DNA of 64,000 nt from Pardosa pseudoannulata (GCA_032207245.1 CM063504.1:87167075-87231074), one strand, 5' to 3'. Positions 24,553-36,272 are shown, counted from the first letter of the stretch. Made by a program: numbers and translations. Notes: generated by a model not told the origin, from the letters alone.

Positions 24553-25491
24553 GAATTTTATTTTTTCCACTTTAAACATTTTCTCAAAAGTCACTGCTTA
24601 TTTTTAGAATGCTAAAATTAAAACTGATCATAACATTAAATAATAATATAATTATAATTATTTAACTTAGGCCTGGCAGTCCCACTCCACCTAATTCATC
24701 ACTCTGAATATTGTACCCTATGAAAGGTTAAAAATTCAGCAGACATGGAATGAAGAGAATTTGAGAAACCAATAAGAAGCAAGAATACTAAATTTGTTGT
24801 TTGAAAAAATAATATAGAGAGCTAAACACAATTAGAAATTAATGCTACAAAAAATGGCAAACATATTTATTAATTATATTAAGTATGATAATTCCAGTTA
24901 ATCATGCATTTAAAACAAAGTAGTTTACTCAGAAAATTCATAGTAAATAGTCTATAAATCTTAACTTTAAAATTATAATTTGTAACCTTTTACTTAGCAT
25001 TAACATGCAATGTCTGTGATTAATATACAAGAGTTATACATAAGCAACTCATTTATTTAAAAATGTGTATATATATATATATATGTAATATGGGCGAGAC
25101 TCATTCAAAATCACAACACAGTTTATTTCTGGTAATAAACATGAAATCTGTACAACAGGCAAACACCCTTACAACTTCGTGCACACAGACAATGTGATTA
25201 CGCACATTCACTTTTCAAGTAGGGATTCCTAAGGTAAAAAGACTATGAATAATCCCTAAGCACAATTGATCATGTGATACAAAATACCCATGTTTAAAGA
25301 GAACGCGCTAACTATTGGCTAAAGTAGTACAGACAGAGGCCGAATTAGGTCTATAGAGTGTCTGGAGGGAAAAATCAGAATTACTGTGCAAACCCCAAAC
25401 TCACTTTATGAACTAAAATTATTAAATTACGTAAATAAGGGATTTTAATATTACATATATATATATATATATTTGCAAACTTAATACTCAC

Positions 25492-25543
25492 TTGAATTCC
25501 ACGTTTAGAGAGATGCTCAAATAAAGCTTTCCTCATAAGCAAC
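25492..25543 (-). CDS. GDPD1: GDPD1-like gene, penultimate coding exon
   Basis: A 52-nt exon encoding (one base plus) LLMRKALFEHLSKRGIQ. It has a CAG acceptor (plus-strand CTG at 25,544-25,546) and a GTGAGT donor. The first G completes the Lys codon begun by the upstream exon (AA|G), and it leaves in phase 0 toward TYFWVLN. The motif LLMRKALF(D/E)HL is characteristic of GDPD1-class proteins as I recall them. Confidence 0.92.
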
Positions 25544-26661
25544 CTGAAAGAAAATGTCAATTTTTTATTCAATTTCTATTTTTAATAATTACATTTTATT
25601 TTAAGAATTATTACTATTAGCATATTTTATTCACTGAGTAACAACGAAATATAAATTTTATATTCTTATTTTGGTATTTCATCAAAATAAAACAAAAACA
25701 AGTAAAATATTTTCTTAAACATAAAAGAATATATACATTTTGAACATTATTTCATGTACCGGCTGCAATGCATAGTAAATTTTATTTAAAGTTAAATATT
25801 AAAAGTATAATTTCAAAACTATTTTTACAAACATATAAAATATGCATTTTTTATTGTTATTCAAATACATAACATAAGTAACATAAATAAATTTGCAATT
25901 CATATAGCTAATAGCCATGACTTGTATATCTGTTATGAATACATCTGACCAGACAATGACAAAAATGTCGAAAAATCCTTTCTTTTTTGCTTGGATATGA
26001 AGGAAAGTGAACAGAGTTTTAAGCATTGTGTATGTTATTTTAAGTTGAAATAAGTTATAATTCCAGGTAATTATGCAACGTTTTATATTCACTACTATAA
26101 CATTTGAAAAATATGAACCTGAATCATAATACAAATTTTGTATTGTTGATCAAGGAAAAAGTAAGATCACTGATAAAATCAAGGAAGTTCCCAATGAAAT
26201 AATTTCTTAAATTACAAATTTTAAAACTTACTTAAAATGATCTATTAAAACAATACATTTAATGATCTAATTTTTTTGTGAAAATTAGTTTAAAACTATT
26301 TGCTACTGGGATAATAGCTTGAAAACACGATTTGATCCTCACATTATCAGAGAATACATATATACCATTATATGAAAAATAGCAGTTCTTTAACTTGTTT
26401 GTTAAATGCATAATTTCTATGAAGATATATAGGTAGATTTTGGTAGTTCAGCCCATGCTTGTCACGGGCTAAACTTTTACTGCACTGATTATTTCCACAG
26501 TTGTCTTATCAGTAAGTATACTTACACAGTCTTTGAATGTTTGGATATCTGTTTTTAATGTTTAAATCTCTTTTTTAAAAAATTCTTATCAAATTATCCA
26601 TAGTTCTAAAATTACAACATAAAGAGTAGATTCTATTATTAAGTCATTAAATAAGACTTAC
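25544..26661 (-). other. Intron of the GDPD1-like gene, no other feature
   Basis: AT-rich, with good splice signals at both ends. A 111-codon minus-strand frame at 25,799-26,134 has no homology that I recognise and is probably chance. Confidence 0.7.
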
Positions 26662-26727
26662 TTTTCAATAAGCCATACAATCCAAGGACTCCAAAATTTA
26701 TCACGTGAAATCATCATGCTAGGATTC
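26662..26727 (-). CDS. GDPD1: GDPD1-like gene, third coding exon from the 3' end
   Basis: A 66-nt exon encoding NPSMMISRDKFWSPWIVWLI followed by E and two bases of a Lys codon. It is bounded by a CAG acceptor (plus-strand CTG at 26,728-26,730) and a GTAAGT donor (plus-strand ACTTAC at 26,656-26,661). It aligns by position with the Trp-rich stretch preceding LLMRKALF in GDPD1, which includes a hydrophobic membrane-proximal segment. Entry is phase 1 (one base, G, then AAT): a further upstream exon must end with two bases of a codon. I did not find that exon. Confidence 0.85.
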
Positions 26728-27072
26728 CTGAAAGAATATAAAATAATTCATAAATAGTTTTTCTTTAAATAAAAAACAACAAAGAAAATGTAGATTTTTA
26801 CTATTAAATCCTTATTTAAGGAACATCAAATTATTGGATATTTCTTCCTTTTCTTTAATTTGGATGATTATCTCATATCAAAGAAAAAATTTTGTTAAGT
26901 TATCAACAAAAACAAAGGCACAGAGTTTGTTTCAGTTGAGTTTAATGAGATAAATACAAGAATGCAACATTAAATGAAAACAAAGCTTTTTCTCATTCAA
27001 AAGAAATATAAAAAGATGCTCTTCTGACTAAATCATAAATAACGTTTCCAAAATTTAAGTAATGCATTTTAA

Positions 27073-28956
27073 CCCATTAGCGCCCAGTGATCTATTTTTA
27101 GATCGCTAAACATAGCGTGGTAAACTCACTTTTAGATGACCTTAAACCCACCCCACTCATTCTACACTGCACAGGGGGCAAGACAAGGCATGTACCTGTT
27201 TACCAACAAGTGGTTTTTCTTGTTTTGTTTGGTCATTGATCTAAAGCGATAAGAGAAAGTTTGTATCGCCCTTTCGTTCTGCCGTTTTTCTACGTTTCTT
27301 AGCATAAACACTGAAAACAGCTAAGTAATACCCGAAAGTTAAATTCTTTTTGGCGATTTAATATCTTCATAGATGTAGGTATCAGAATATAAACCGATGT
27401 TATCTTAAAACAAATATAAATAGTAAAAATTAGTGTCAAAATACCGCTGATCTAGAAATAGATCACTGGGCGTTCGGGCGTTTTTTTCCTGACCCTGGTA
27501 ATATTACGTTTTTTCACCTTTTGATGAAACTATGAGTCGAAAAGTATTAAATAGCTTTCAGGATGCATTTGATTATCTGTTTTCTGAACAAATTAAAGAG
27601 GATATTATTGCCATATCCACTGATGTAGATGAACTGACAGATGAAAAGAAAATAGATGAAGTTACATGCTCCATTTGCAAATGATATTGTTGGTAAAATA
27701 GAAGTAATATCAAAAGATGAGTGTGATCAAATATTTACCTTCAACGTTTGAGAGGAAACCTAAAATATTAAAAACAGAAAAGCCAAAAATTGTTTGGAAA
27801 AAAAACTGAATTATACCAAATGGTCGGAATTAGGGGAAACTTATAAGAATAATATTTTGGCAATGGAAAATGATCTTGCAAATGCATCTTGCATCATTGC
27901 TTTGAAAAACTTTTTTCTGATGAAGTATATAACGTAATTGTGGATGAGACTAGTCTCTATGCTAAAAATGTTAAAAACGACCATGATTTAATTATCACTA
28001 AAGAAGATATAAAGATATTTATAGGGTTTTTGATATATTTTGGCTATCTTACTCTTTCAAGTGAAAGATATTATTGGAGTGATGTAGAAGATTTAGTGAT
28101 AGGTCTTGTACAGGACTCTTTTAATAGAAATGCTTACCTAAAAATAAAGTCATATATTCATTTCCAAGACATTTCAAAACCAGCTGAACGTAAGAATGAC
28201 AAATCAAGATAAAACTCCTTTTGGAGAGAATAAGAGGTAAAACATGGTACTGGTGTCTATTCACTCGAATAATTGATATGGCTGTAGTGAATGCAAGTAT
28301 TCTGCACAGAAATGTTCCTAAAGGTGGTTCTATGCCCATGTAAGATTTTCGAAGAGCTGTTGCTGTAAAATATCTAAAATTGGGAATCGGAAAAAAAGTT
28401 TTTCAAGGTCGACCTTACAGTTTTCCTTCATCCTCAAAAGCTAATCTCAGTCATGATGTTCGCTTTTATAAAAGGGATCACAATATGGGACAAAGGAAGG
28501 GCCAAACAAGCTGTCGACTTGTAAAGTGCCAAGGAAAGCCCCTAACATATTGTGTGTAGTGCGATGAAACTTTATGCAAGAAGTGTTTCTTCAAATTCCA
28601 CACTAAACTGTAGAAACATTGAAATTTTATTATTTTAAAATAATTAAACTTTACTAAGTACATTCTGTAATATTGTGAAATTCTGGATAAATAAACGCTT
28701 TTTAAAAGAAAATGCATTAGTTTTTATCTATTTGGTTCGATTTTACCACGTTATTGAAGTACTAATGATTGTTGTGTAATTGCTAAAATATATCCTCCGA
28801 ACGCCCAGTGATCTATTTTTAGATCAGCATTTTTTACAAAAACTAAGGTACGTATTGATAAAATTCGATAATAATATTCATGTTGATGGTAAAAGACACC
28901 CAATTTATGAATTATATGTCATTGCGTCAAAATAAAATAATTTGGGCGTTAATGGG
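27073..28956 (+). mobile_element. Internally deleted piggyBac-family element
   Basis: TTAA flanks both ends (27,069-27,072 and 28,957-28,960). The tips are inverted: CCCATTAGCGCCCA at left, and plus-strand TGGGCGTTAATGGG at right. Subterminal copies of CGCCCAGTGATCTATTTTTA (27,081 and 28,801 plus; near 27,446-27,475 inverted) contain the near-palindrome GATCTATTTTTAGATC. The element houses a defective transposase gene described separately. TTAA specificity and the coding remains both support piggyBac. Confidence 0.93.
27531..28610 (+). pseudogene. piggyBac transposase, frameshifted and missing the catalytic core
   Basis: The start is MSRKVLNSFQDAFDYLFSEQ. A frameshift follows near 27,680, and the longest open segment (27,889-28,212) includes ITKEDIKIFIGFLIYFGYLT, the conserved N-terminal part of the DDE_Tnp_1_7 domain. 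After KNDKSR the similarity jumps to WCLFTRIIDMAVVNASILHR, which lies downstream of the catalytic Asp residues in piggyBac proteins, so the core containing the catalytic triad is deleted. The end carries the remains of a C-terminal Cys-rich finger (CDETLCKKCFFKFH, split by a stop). It cannot make an active transposase. Confidence 0.88.
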
Positions 28957-28960
28957 TTAA

Positions 28961-30521
28961 TAGCATTTTATCATTCAGTTTTCATAAAAAATTATTAGAT
29001 ATGTAAAATATTTTAAAGTAATTCATAAAATCAAATGAAACCTCATAAATAATACTATGAATTACTTTAAAAAATTATCTAAAAAAAATCTTGTATGCGT
29101 GCTTTTATAAATACAGACTTAACAAAAAATAAGTTAACCACTTCAGAGGGCTCTAGAATGTATTCTATTGGTTCAAATAAGAAAATAAAATTGAACTACA
29201 GATAATTAAATAATGCACTTGACAATCATTAAATTAAAAAAAAAATTAGAACTTTTCTTTTTTAAAAACACACCTATGTGGGTAATGTCTATAGAAATGG
29301 ACAGTACAACACAATTCTTAAATTACTTCAATAGTCATTGGGTGAATTCCCAGCCACTAATATTTAAGAAGAGATGGTTCTGAATCAGTGGTCTGATACC
29401 CATCTGCAGACATTGAGAGGGCACTTACAGGAAAAATACATATGGAGTTAAATAACCAGAAACTTCTCATTCATGATTAGATTACATACACAAAAGCGTA
29501 CATTTTCCCAGTAAAAGTTCTTTTTTGATGTGTTATGTCTAGTCACATTCATTTTAATTGTCCAAAATTAAGTACCACTATTACAAGCTAAAATTAGTTA
29601 CAGATCCAATTTAGACTTGTTTTTTAACTCTATGGCACTTTAATCAAGAAACACACAAAAAAAATTTTTGAGGGGGTGGGGGCATTATTAAACCACCAAA
29701 AAATATCTAAAGTACATGTACTGAAACAAAGTTTTATTTTTTTTTATTAGTTTCTACTTTGGACATTCTAGAGACTTTTTAAATAAAATAAGGTGGGTCC
29801 CCCTGTATAGTAAATTTTAAAGTAATATTTTTAGATAAAAGATAAGTTAATGTCTTTTATGAATTATTGGAGAATTCTGATAGAATTTAAATATTTTAAG
29901 CTACAAAAACAGGCATGATTGTGACTCCACTTCAAAAGTCTGAAAACTGAAGAGCAAATACCTACAATATTAAATAATTCATAATAAAATCTGAATACAC
30001 ATGTATATGTATACACATACTTTTAATTTCCTTTTTCTATCATTGGAAAAAAAAAAAAAAAAAAAAAACATGCACGATTTTCAAATTTATTGAAAATTAG
30101 TTTATACTTCACTACATCATTCTGTTAACTTAACCAGAACATTACAATGTAGAAGACAGGAGAAGAGCAAAGAAACATGACTATAATTTTAAGCATTTAT
30201 TCAGACACAAAATTTAATCCTTTGTTTGAATTTTATACAGTCTAAACAATTCAAATTTATGCTCTTTCTGATACATTTCTTCTAAAATAAAATTAAAAAC
30301 AAAATAATGAGTTAAATTTCCGAAAGCAAACAAAATTCTGGAATTCCAGACAAATCTGCAGTCTTAATCACCTCTGTTTGAATCACAGCAAAACCATTCC
30401 TTTCAAAATGTGCATATAACTTGATGTTTCATTGAATGCATGTTTAATTTAAACAAGCTTAGATATTTTGTCTACCTTTTTTTTTATATTTTACTTTAGG
30501 CACAGATATGGTTAACAACAT
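28961..30521. other. AT-rich DNA, no gene seen
   Basis: Searched on the minus strand for missing GDPD exons without success. Contains poly-A near 30,050. A short minus-strand frame at 30,300-30,410 was considered and rejected. Confidence 0.5.
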
Positions 30522-30668
30522 TTAACCCTTTGAATCCCATAACAGCTGACTGATGATTAAACAAGAGGTAAGTGATTTTCTGACCCTGCTTACTGCCAGG
30601 TACAGAGTCTTATAAGTGGGAGGTACAATGGATTATCTATTGTCAGAACTAGAGAGTGAAAATGCAGA
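30522..30668 (+). mobile_element. Possible left end of another TTAA-type (piggyBac-like) element, cut by the gap
   Basis: TTAA followed by CCCTTTGAATCCC resembles a piggyBac tip. A start codon at 30,628 opens MDYLLSELESENA before the assembly gap. Without the right end the call is tentative. Confidence 0.35.
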
Positions 30669-30768
30669 NNNNNNNNNNNNNNNNNNNNNNNNNNNNNNNN
30701 NNNNNNNNNNNNNNNNNNNNNNNNNNNNNNNNNNNNNNNNNNNNNNNNNNNNNNNNNNNNNNNNNNNN
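30669..30768. other. Assembly gap of exactly 100 N
   Basis: A run of 100 Ns is the usual placeholder for a scaffold join of unknown length. Sequence on both sides appears to be transposon-derived but from different families, so the true distance and even adjacency are unverified. Confidence 0.97.
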
Positions 30769-31030
30769 CCCGCTGGAAATACTGTTGTCATGAATGGGTG
30801 AACCTGTTCTGCAACGATGTTCACATAACTCATATACGTCAGGGATTGTTCTATGAGGATTATGGGTCCTAATGTGCTTCATGACAACATTGCCCACACC
30901 ATAATACCCCCATTTAATTAAGCATTCGGGATAAAGGGTTTCTTTGAAAATCGGAGTATTCACATATGCCCATCGATGTGATGAACCAGAAAACGTAATT
31001 CTTTTCAAGTGGTAAAATATAAAATGCACT
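30769..31030 (-). pseudogene. Tc1-like transposase remnant
   Basis: On the minus strand, frames in series read ITFSGSSHRWAYVNTPIFKE (after the first catalytic Asp region), GGIMVWAMLS, then GPIILIEQSLT and MSYVNIVAEQVHPFMTTVFP. This is the central part of a Tc1-type transposase, where GG(I/V)MVWG and the YV.I...HPF stretch precede the second catalytic Asp. Several frameshifts are needed. The rest lies in or beyond the gap. It is a different copy and lineage from the one at 2617. Confidence 0.72.
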
Positions 31031-31059
31031 GCCTGCATTGTCATCTGTCGTTGGCAGCC

Positions 31060-32247
31060 TTAATATTCGTTATAATGTCATGTAAGTGACAGAATAGGCT
31101 CAAACAGTTTTAATACCGACTGCGACCTTTATGGTAATATCAAACAATACCTGTTCAAAAATCGGCGAGTCTATGACAAACCTTATGAATTATCATAAAA
31201 CACAAACATGCAGACTGATACATTCTTTTGTATATAGAGATAACATAGAAAAAGTTATTATGGCTTGAATATAAAAATTAAGTATATCGTGTCGGTGATT
31301 TTTTTTCAATCTTCTGAGGTATACTATTTTTGTAGCATATTATTTTCACATAGAATGGATGTAAAAAGTATTTGTACAATCACTACTTTGATATAAAAAG
31401 TCATTTATAAACTATCAGTTAAAAGTTAATAGTTAACGAACACACATTCGCGATGGAACATATTTTACTGTCTTTGTGAGAAATTTAAATAAAAAGTACT
31501 ATATACCAAGTAAAATATACCAAAAACACAAACAGTCCATAATTTCGAGATGTAAAAAGTATTTGCACATTGCTTAATATTTCGTATTTTTATAATACAC
31601 TTTCAATTTTCAACTTTATACGTTATTGTGCATCTTTAATAATAAATTCAAATCTATTTGGCTTTCATTTAACCAATTTTTCTTTTGCAGAACTTTGTAC
31701 AGAGTTCCATTCAGGCATCAACATCATTTTATTGTCTTAGGTTTTTAGGTGTTTTTTGCCATTTCAACAACCACAATTCAAATTCTGAAGTTAGTATATT
31801 TGAATTATTTTGTTTTAAAACATTCGTATTAAATTTGAATACTTCTTCCCGTTCCTCAAAACAGTTTTTTTCATGAGAATATTTTGGAATTAAATTATTC
31901 AGTCCTCTCGATAAGTATAAAATAATCTGCCTTTTATAACAAAATATGCACCCTAGATTTAAGTTTTAAATTACTTTCAGAAGGGTAACTAAAGAGACTA
32001 TCGATAGAACATAGATAATATATTCAAATGTAAACTTGGAAATAAATAAGACTTCGGTTTTGAAACTCAACTACCTTAATATGAACAATATTTTCTTTTG
32101 TCAAATTTGCTACTTTAGTTTTATGTCATTATTAAATAAGCGATAAATTTAAGATCATTGACCCAAACAATTTTATTGTCAAACTGATAAAAATAAAATT
32201 TGCAAAAAATTACTAATTACAGAAATGCACCTCCAGTATTTTGCATA
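31060..32247. other. AT-rich DNA, no gene seen
   Basis: Short frames only. No transposon end, exon or repeat was recognised before the first TA-flanked MITE. Confidence 0.5.
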
Positions 32248-32405
32248 AGGCGATTTCACTCAACAGGGCAAATTCTCCAATTATGGCAATTCTGACTTTA
32301 GTTTCAAGCGGAAGGGCAGTTTAATGTTTGTCTATTGGCTGTTGTAAACATGAAAATCAATGGGAAGGGCATTATAGAAGTTCGTGACGTTGCGACAAAT
32401 TGCCT
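32248..32405. mobile_element. TA-flanked MITE, copy 1 (158 bp)
   Basis: TA | AGGCGATTTC at the left and AAATTGCCT | TA at the right form short inverted ends, as in Tc1/mariner-type MITEs. It shares about 160 bp with the copy at 34,269, including CTATTGGCTGTTGTAAACAT and AATGGGAAGGGCA. Confidence 0.72.
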
Positions 32406-33300
32406 TATTCACACAGACACATGAGCAATCACACAGTGTATCGAAAGTCAGTTTGGAAAATATAGAAATCACAGTAAAATTTCTTCATTTTTATTTCAGT
32501 ACTTCTTTTACTACAAATTATGTGTTTTTTTTCCCTGTGTGTGCTTGATATGCTAGAACTTGCAAAATAATAAAAGGATTGACATAAAGAGATAAATTTT
32601 AAATCCTCACGTACCGGAAGCTGGAAAATAATTTTAAAGGTACCTTCTGGACTTCTCCAGAACAATAAAATATCACACTGAGATATAGCATATTTTATGT
32701 AATCGAAAACAAAAGCAAACATTTCTATAACTTTCTTTAAAGCTAAAAGATTTTAAATCTGTATCCGTATAAAGTCAGCATAAAGTTCAAACATGCCAAC
32801 AAATTGTAAGTTTTATTTTCCCGTATAAAAACAAAGTTTAATTTTTAAAATAATATGCAGTGATAAATTTTAATACTGAAAAAACTGAATATTTAGTCAT
32901 TTAGAACATTTACATAGAGACACAACATACCGTGTGTTTTTAATTATTTTTATTATCGGAGAACTTTTTTCGTAAATACCGGAAGCATCTAAAAAGTAAA
33001 CGAATTTGTCAATCCCTAGTTGTCCGCTTCTGGGGAGTTTTACTGTAGATTGAGAAAACTCTATATTCTAAAAACGCTTAACTTGTACGTCATTCTATTC
33101 CTAAATGTGCCTGTAGAAGGAAAAACCACAGTTAAAAAGCTGACTCGAACTAAAAACTTTCAGAATGGACAATGACACTGACTAAAGAAAAATACGCAGT
33201 TAAAATTATGTGTTAAACTAAAAATATCTATAAAAGTAGCCTATTAAATTAACACGATTCCATCTACATAACTATTACGAGAAGTAAGAACAACAATTCT
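32406..33300. other. No firm gene; possible promoter-proximal DNA
   Basis: Less AT-extreme than the surroundings. A minus-strand frame at 32,429-32,722 and a short minus-strand exon-like segment at 32,935-32,991 (AG before, GTATGT after) were seen but have no recognisable homology. Confidence 0.4.
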
Positions 33301-33433
33301 GAAAAACTGTGGTTTTGAGGTTAAGTTACATTGGAGAGAGCGCTCTCTTGTGATCAGGCAAATGCAGAGGGTTAGACTGATCGAGACATTTTCTACACCT
33401 GTGTGTTTGATTGACATATTATCTTGCATTAAG
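33300..33433 (+). promoter_or_regulatory. Candidate promoter / non-coding first exon of the TROAP-like gene
   Basis: A consensus splice donor (TTAAG|GTAAGT, GT at 33,434) lies 2.8 kb upstream of the acceptor TTTGTTTTAG (ending 36,241) that immediately precedes the start codon. That acceptor requires an upstream 5'-UTR exon. The segment also holds a 14-bp palindrome AGAGAGCGCTCTCT (33,335-33,348) and is richer in CG than its neighbours. Transcript data would be needed to confirm it. Confidence 0.35.
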
Positions 33434-34268
33434 GTAAGTTTCAACCTTTAAACCTTTTAATTGAAAAAAAATTAATTTTCAACAACTTGAACTTTTCTGA
33501 ACATAATGCTTTAAACATGAAAATATTCCTCTTAGAATGAGCATAGCTAATTTGAGAACATTATTCTTAAAAAACTTATGCATATATTCTACTTATTCTT
33601 GGTCATTAAGTGTATTGTATTAATCTATATCACATACACTTGTCTTTTTCCTTATTAAAAATATTATTTTAAAGAAACATTTAAGTGTAATATAAAATAA
33701 CACATTTTTATTTCCTTTTTTATTGATCTCCGGGGCAAAAATTTTGTAACTTTAAAAAATACTTAAGTGTAAGTTATCATATATTGTATTGTAATTTTCA
33801 AAAAAAGTAAATATTTAAATTTTACATTGATATTTTGTTCTAGTAAACTTGCGCACAGAATGAAATGCTCATTATTGAAGGAAAATATAATATTAACGCA
33901 ATGAATAAATTTCCTATTTTCTGTTAGTTATGGTAATGTATATTTAAAATAATAAAAATACATAAAAATCTATACATATTGAGCTACTAATAAAGGGATA
34001 GGGAATACGTTTAACATAGCTTTGAAAATAATACCTTTTTAAATTTACTTGAAGGTTTCAACTCTCTTTAATATATTTAAAATGTATTTACAAAATTAAG
34101 AATCCTTATATCCCTTATTAAAAATTTTCAGAGATATCGGAGAAACAAAACTGTACAAAAATTCGTCATTTGTGTCTAAAAAGTAAAGACAGGATTTCTA
34201 TGTAAAGAAATTAAAAAGTAATTTATGTAAAATTTATCGTTTGTTTGTTAACTAAGAATTGATCTATA

Positions 34269-34435
34269 AGGCGATTTCAATCAGTAGGGCACATCTCAAC
34301 TTATGATAATTCTGGCTTTAGTTTCACACAGAAGGACAGTTTGTTGTTTGCCTATTGGCTGTTGTAAACATGAAAATGAATGGGAAGGGCAATACAGTAG
34401 TTCTTGACGTTGTGCGAAATTGCTCTATTCTGCAT
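34269..34435. mobile_element. TA-flanked MITE, copy 2 (167 bp)
   Basis: The left end TA | AGGCGATTTC and right end GAAATTGCTC | TA pair imperfectly. It is the second copy of the 32,248 element, same orientation, with an inverted CCAAT box (ATTGG at 34,354) and TGTAAACA conserved between copies. Confidence 0.72.
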
Positions 34436-35246
34436 CTTATTCATTTTGAAACATTTAAAGGTAGTATAAAACAGAACAGAAAAAATCGTAGATTTGTCTC
34501 TAAATTGAGCAGGAATAAACAAATTCTTATAAGTTTTTGCATTTTTAATCGTATTTGGATAAAATAAATTTGTAATAAAATATTTACACAAATTCAACGA
34601 CCACAAAGAGTTGGTCGCATAGCACAAAATAGTTCCCTTCCTTTCTTCGTTCTGTGTAAGCCTAACAATATTATCAGCATGTAGTCGAAATTTCGTTCCA
34701 TTTAAAAAACAGAAATATTTTGAAATAAGAAATGTAATTAAAAAAAGTCTGTGGATACTAAAAGCCGCTGTCTTTCAGAAACCAAATTTCCGAGGGTTCT
34801 TTCACAGCGGGGAGACACAAACACTTGTTTGTACCTCCAAAAATATTTTAGGGTTAGGTATGCAATCCTTTTGATCATCTAGAACTCAATCGTCTCTGCA
34901 TTAAAAGAATATGGGCACTTAAAAAAGAAACGCATTTTGTATCTATTCTGGAATATTTTTCTTCTATTTTCGAATACTTTGCCTTCACCTCTAAGAATTA
35001 ATAAAAGACACAAATATAAATTTTCATTTTTAATTTTATTAATAATTTTAATTTATAGTCTTTTAATCCTACCTTATAATTGTTATCCAGAAAATTTATT
35101 TTTCAACTTTTCCTCACTTTTATTCGGGGTTGAATCGTCCTAGATTGTATCGCTTTTGAAAATCTTTAGCAAGAATTTTGAACATGGCTTGGCACCCCTG
35201 CGATTGATGAGTCCATGGCAAAAGCCACACTTCACCACTTCCTATT
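34436..35246. other. No gene seen
   Basis: AT-rich, short frames only, no repeat recognised. It may be intron 1 of the TROAP-like gene if the 33.4-kb first exon is real. Confidence 0.4.
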
Positions 35247-35248
35247 TA

Positions 35249-35395
35249 GGGCCTTAATAAGTACTGGTCTCACCAAAGTTTTATAACGATAAACCACAAT
35301 TAACTCATGGAGCTAAATAAAGGTGAAATGCAATTCTCCGTTTAAACAGAGATTAATCTCGGTTAGCCATTAAACTACTTTGGTAAGACTGGCCC
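35249..35395. mobile_element. 147-bp TA-flanked MITE
   Basis: TA target sites at 35,247-35,248 and 35,396-35,397. The left end GGGCC...CTGGTCTCACCAAAGT is matched by the inverted right end GGGCCAGTCTTACCAAAGT, the left having about 10 extra bases. This fits a Tc1/mariner-type MITE. Confidence 0.7.
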
Positions 35396-36241
35396 TAATT
35401 ATTTTATCTTAATTACTCTTTAATATCTTAATCATTGTGGCTTTTCTTTAAAAACACAATCAAGACTGCACTCGTTACCAGAGATTTGACTTTCACCTTT
35501 GGTGTCCGTTTATCTGATTGGATTTGGCTTTGTGATAATAGCAGTCGTTGATTTAAAATTGTGGTTAGTGATCTAATGTACTTGTATAACTGTTTTATCA
35601 GTTTCTTTTCACAAGATATCTTATATCTTGCAGTACTACAACTTTTATCTGCAGTACTTCATATTTGATAAATTGATTGGAGGGATATTTGAATTAGATG
35701 TTAATGTTTGTAAAACTTATGATGAAACTTTTTAATTGAGAAATTATTGCCATAATCTGAAAGTAAATTTTATTTTTGCTTACTGCTTTGTTTAATTTAT
35801 TTAGATGAAGAATAACGTTTGTTTTTAATCGTTTATATTTTTCTCTGGATTGTCAGTCAGTAAAATGAGAATGATACGAAGTAATTTCAATTAATTTTTT
35901 TAGCTTTATTTGGTCGCAAATGCACGCTTTCTCAATAATTTAGTGCAAGGTATGTCTATAAATGTATTCCTGAAATTCTTGATTTTGAGGATCAACTTTA
36001 TGGATGCACAGCTGAGCACCATTAAACATTTCTGTTAATTTTACTTTTGTTTACATTTTTTTTCTCACTGTCTATGAATGAGTTTGTATTTTTTTTTTTT
36101 TTTAAGTAGTGTCTTTAGAAAATACCTGGTATTTAAATAGCTATGAAATATTAGATAAATATAAAAAATGTTTAGAGATAACATAAATTTTGTCATGTAA
36201 TATTTTTACATTTTTATTTACTTATTTATTTATTTGTTTTA
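35396..36241 (+). other. Upstream region of the TROAP-like start codon
   Basis: AT-rich DNA ending in a pyrimidine-rich tract and AG at 36,240-36,241, a good 3' splice site 8 bases before the ATG. No other feature was seen. Confidence 0.5.
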
Positions 36242-36249
36242 GAATAAAA

Positions 36250-36272
36250 ATGGATAAGCCTGCCACAAAAAG
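36250..36272 (+). CDS. TROAP: TROAP (tastin)-like protein, coding exon 1
   Basis: ATG GAT AAG CCT GCC ACA AAA AG | GTATGT: residues 1-7 and two bases of Arg8. I chose this start because it has a purine at -3 and lies just after a splice acceptor. Phase 2 exit fits exon 2 exactly (AG+G), giving MDKPATKRTVTFKSQIP. The gene continues through nine coding exons to a stop at 63,860, 409 residues in all, shorter than vertebrate tastin (near 780). Vertebrate tastin is a cytoplasmic and spindle/centrosome protein needed for bipolar spindle assembly. The homology call rests on motif order and recalled sequence, not on a search. Confidence 0.75.

Larger units (their letters stand above)
20766..25491 (-). 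other. Intron of the GDPD1-like gene
   Basis: A 4.7-kb intron with GTGAGT donor (plus-strand ACTCAC at 25,486-25,491). It contains a diverged SINE, a Tigger relic with two perfect hairpins, a 213-bp tandem duplication, a long poly-T run (about 24,522-24,549), a poly-G run near 24,212 and TA microsatellites near 25,068 and 25,455. Confidence 0.85.

Noticed and set aside
25799..26134. A 111-codon minus-strand open frame in a GDPD intron
   Set aside because: Composition follows AT richness and no motif is recognisable. It lies between two confirmed exons of another gene on the same strand.
30300..30410. Minus-strand frame reading KLYAHFERNGFAVIQTEVI...
   Set aside because: It looked protein-like and I considered it as a missing GDPD exon, but it does not match that family and lacks a clear acceptor. 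About 36 codons can occur by chance.
32935..32991. Minus-strand exon-like segment with AG before and GTATGT after
   Set aside because: One frame is open (ASGIYEKSSPIIKIIKNT) but very short, has no recognised homology, and no phase-compatible partner exon was found.
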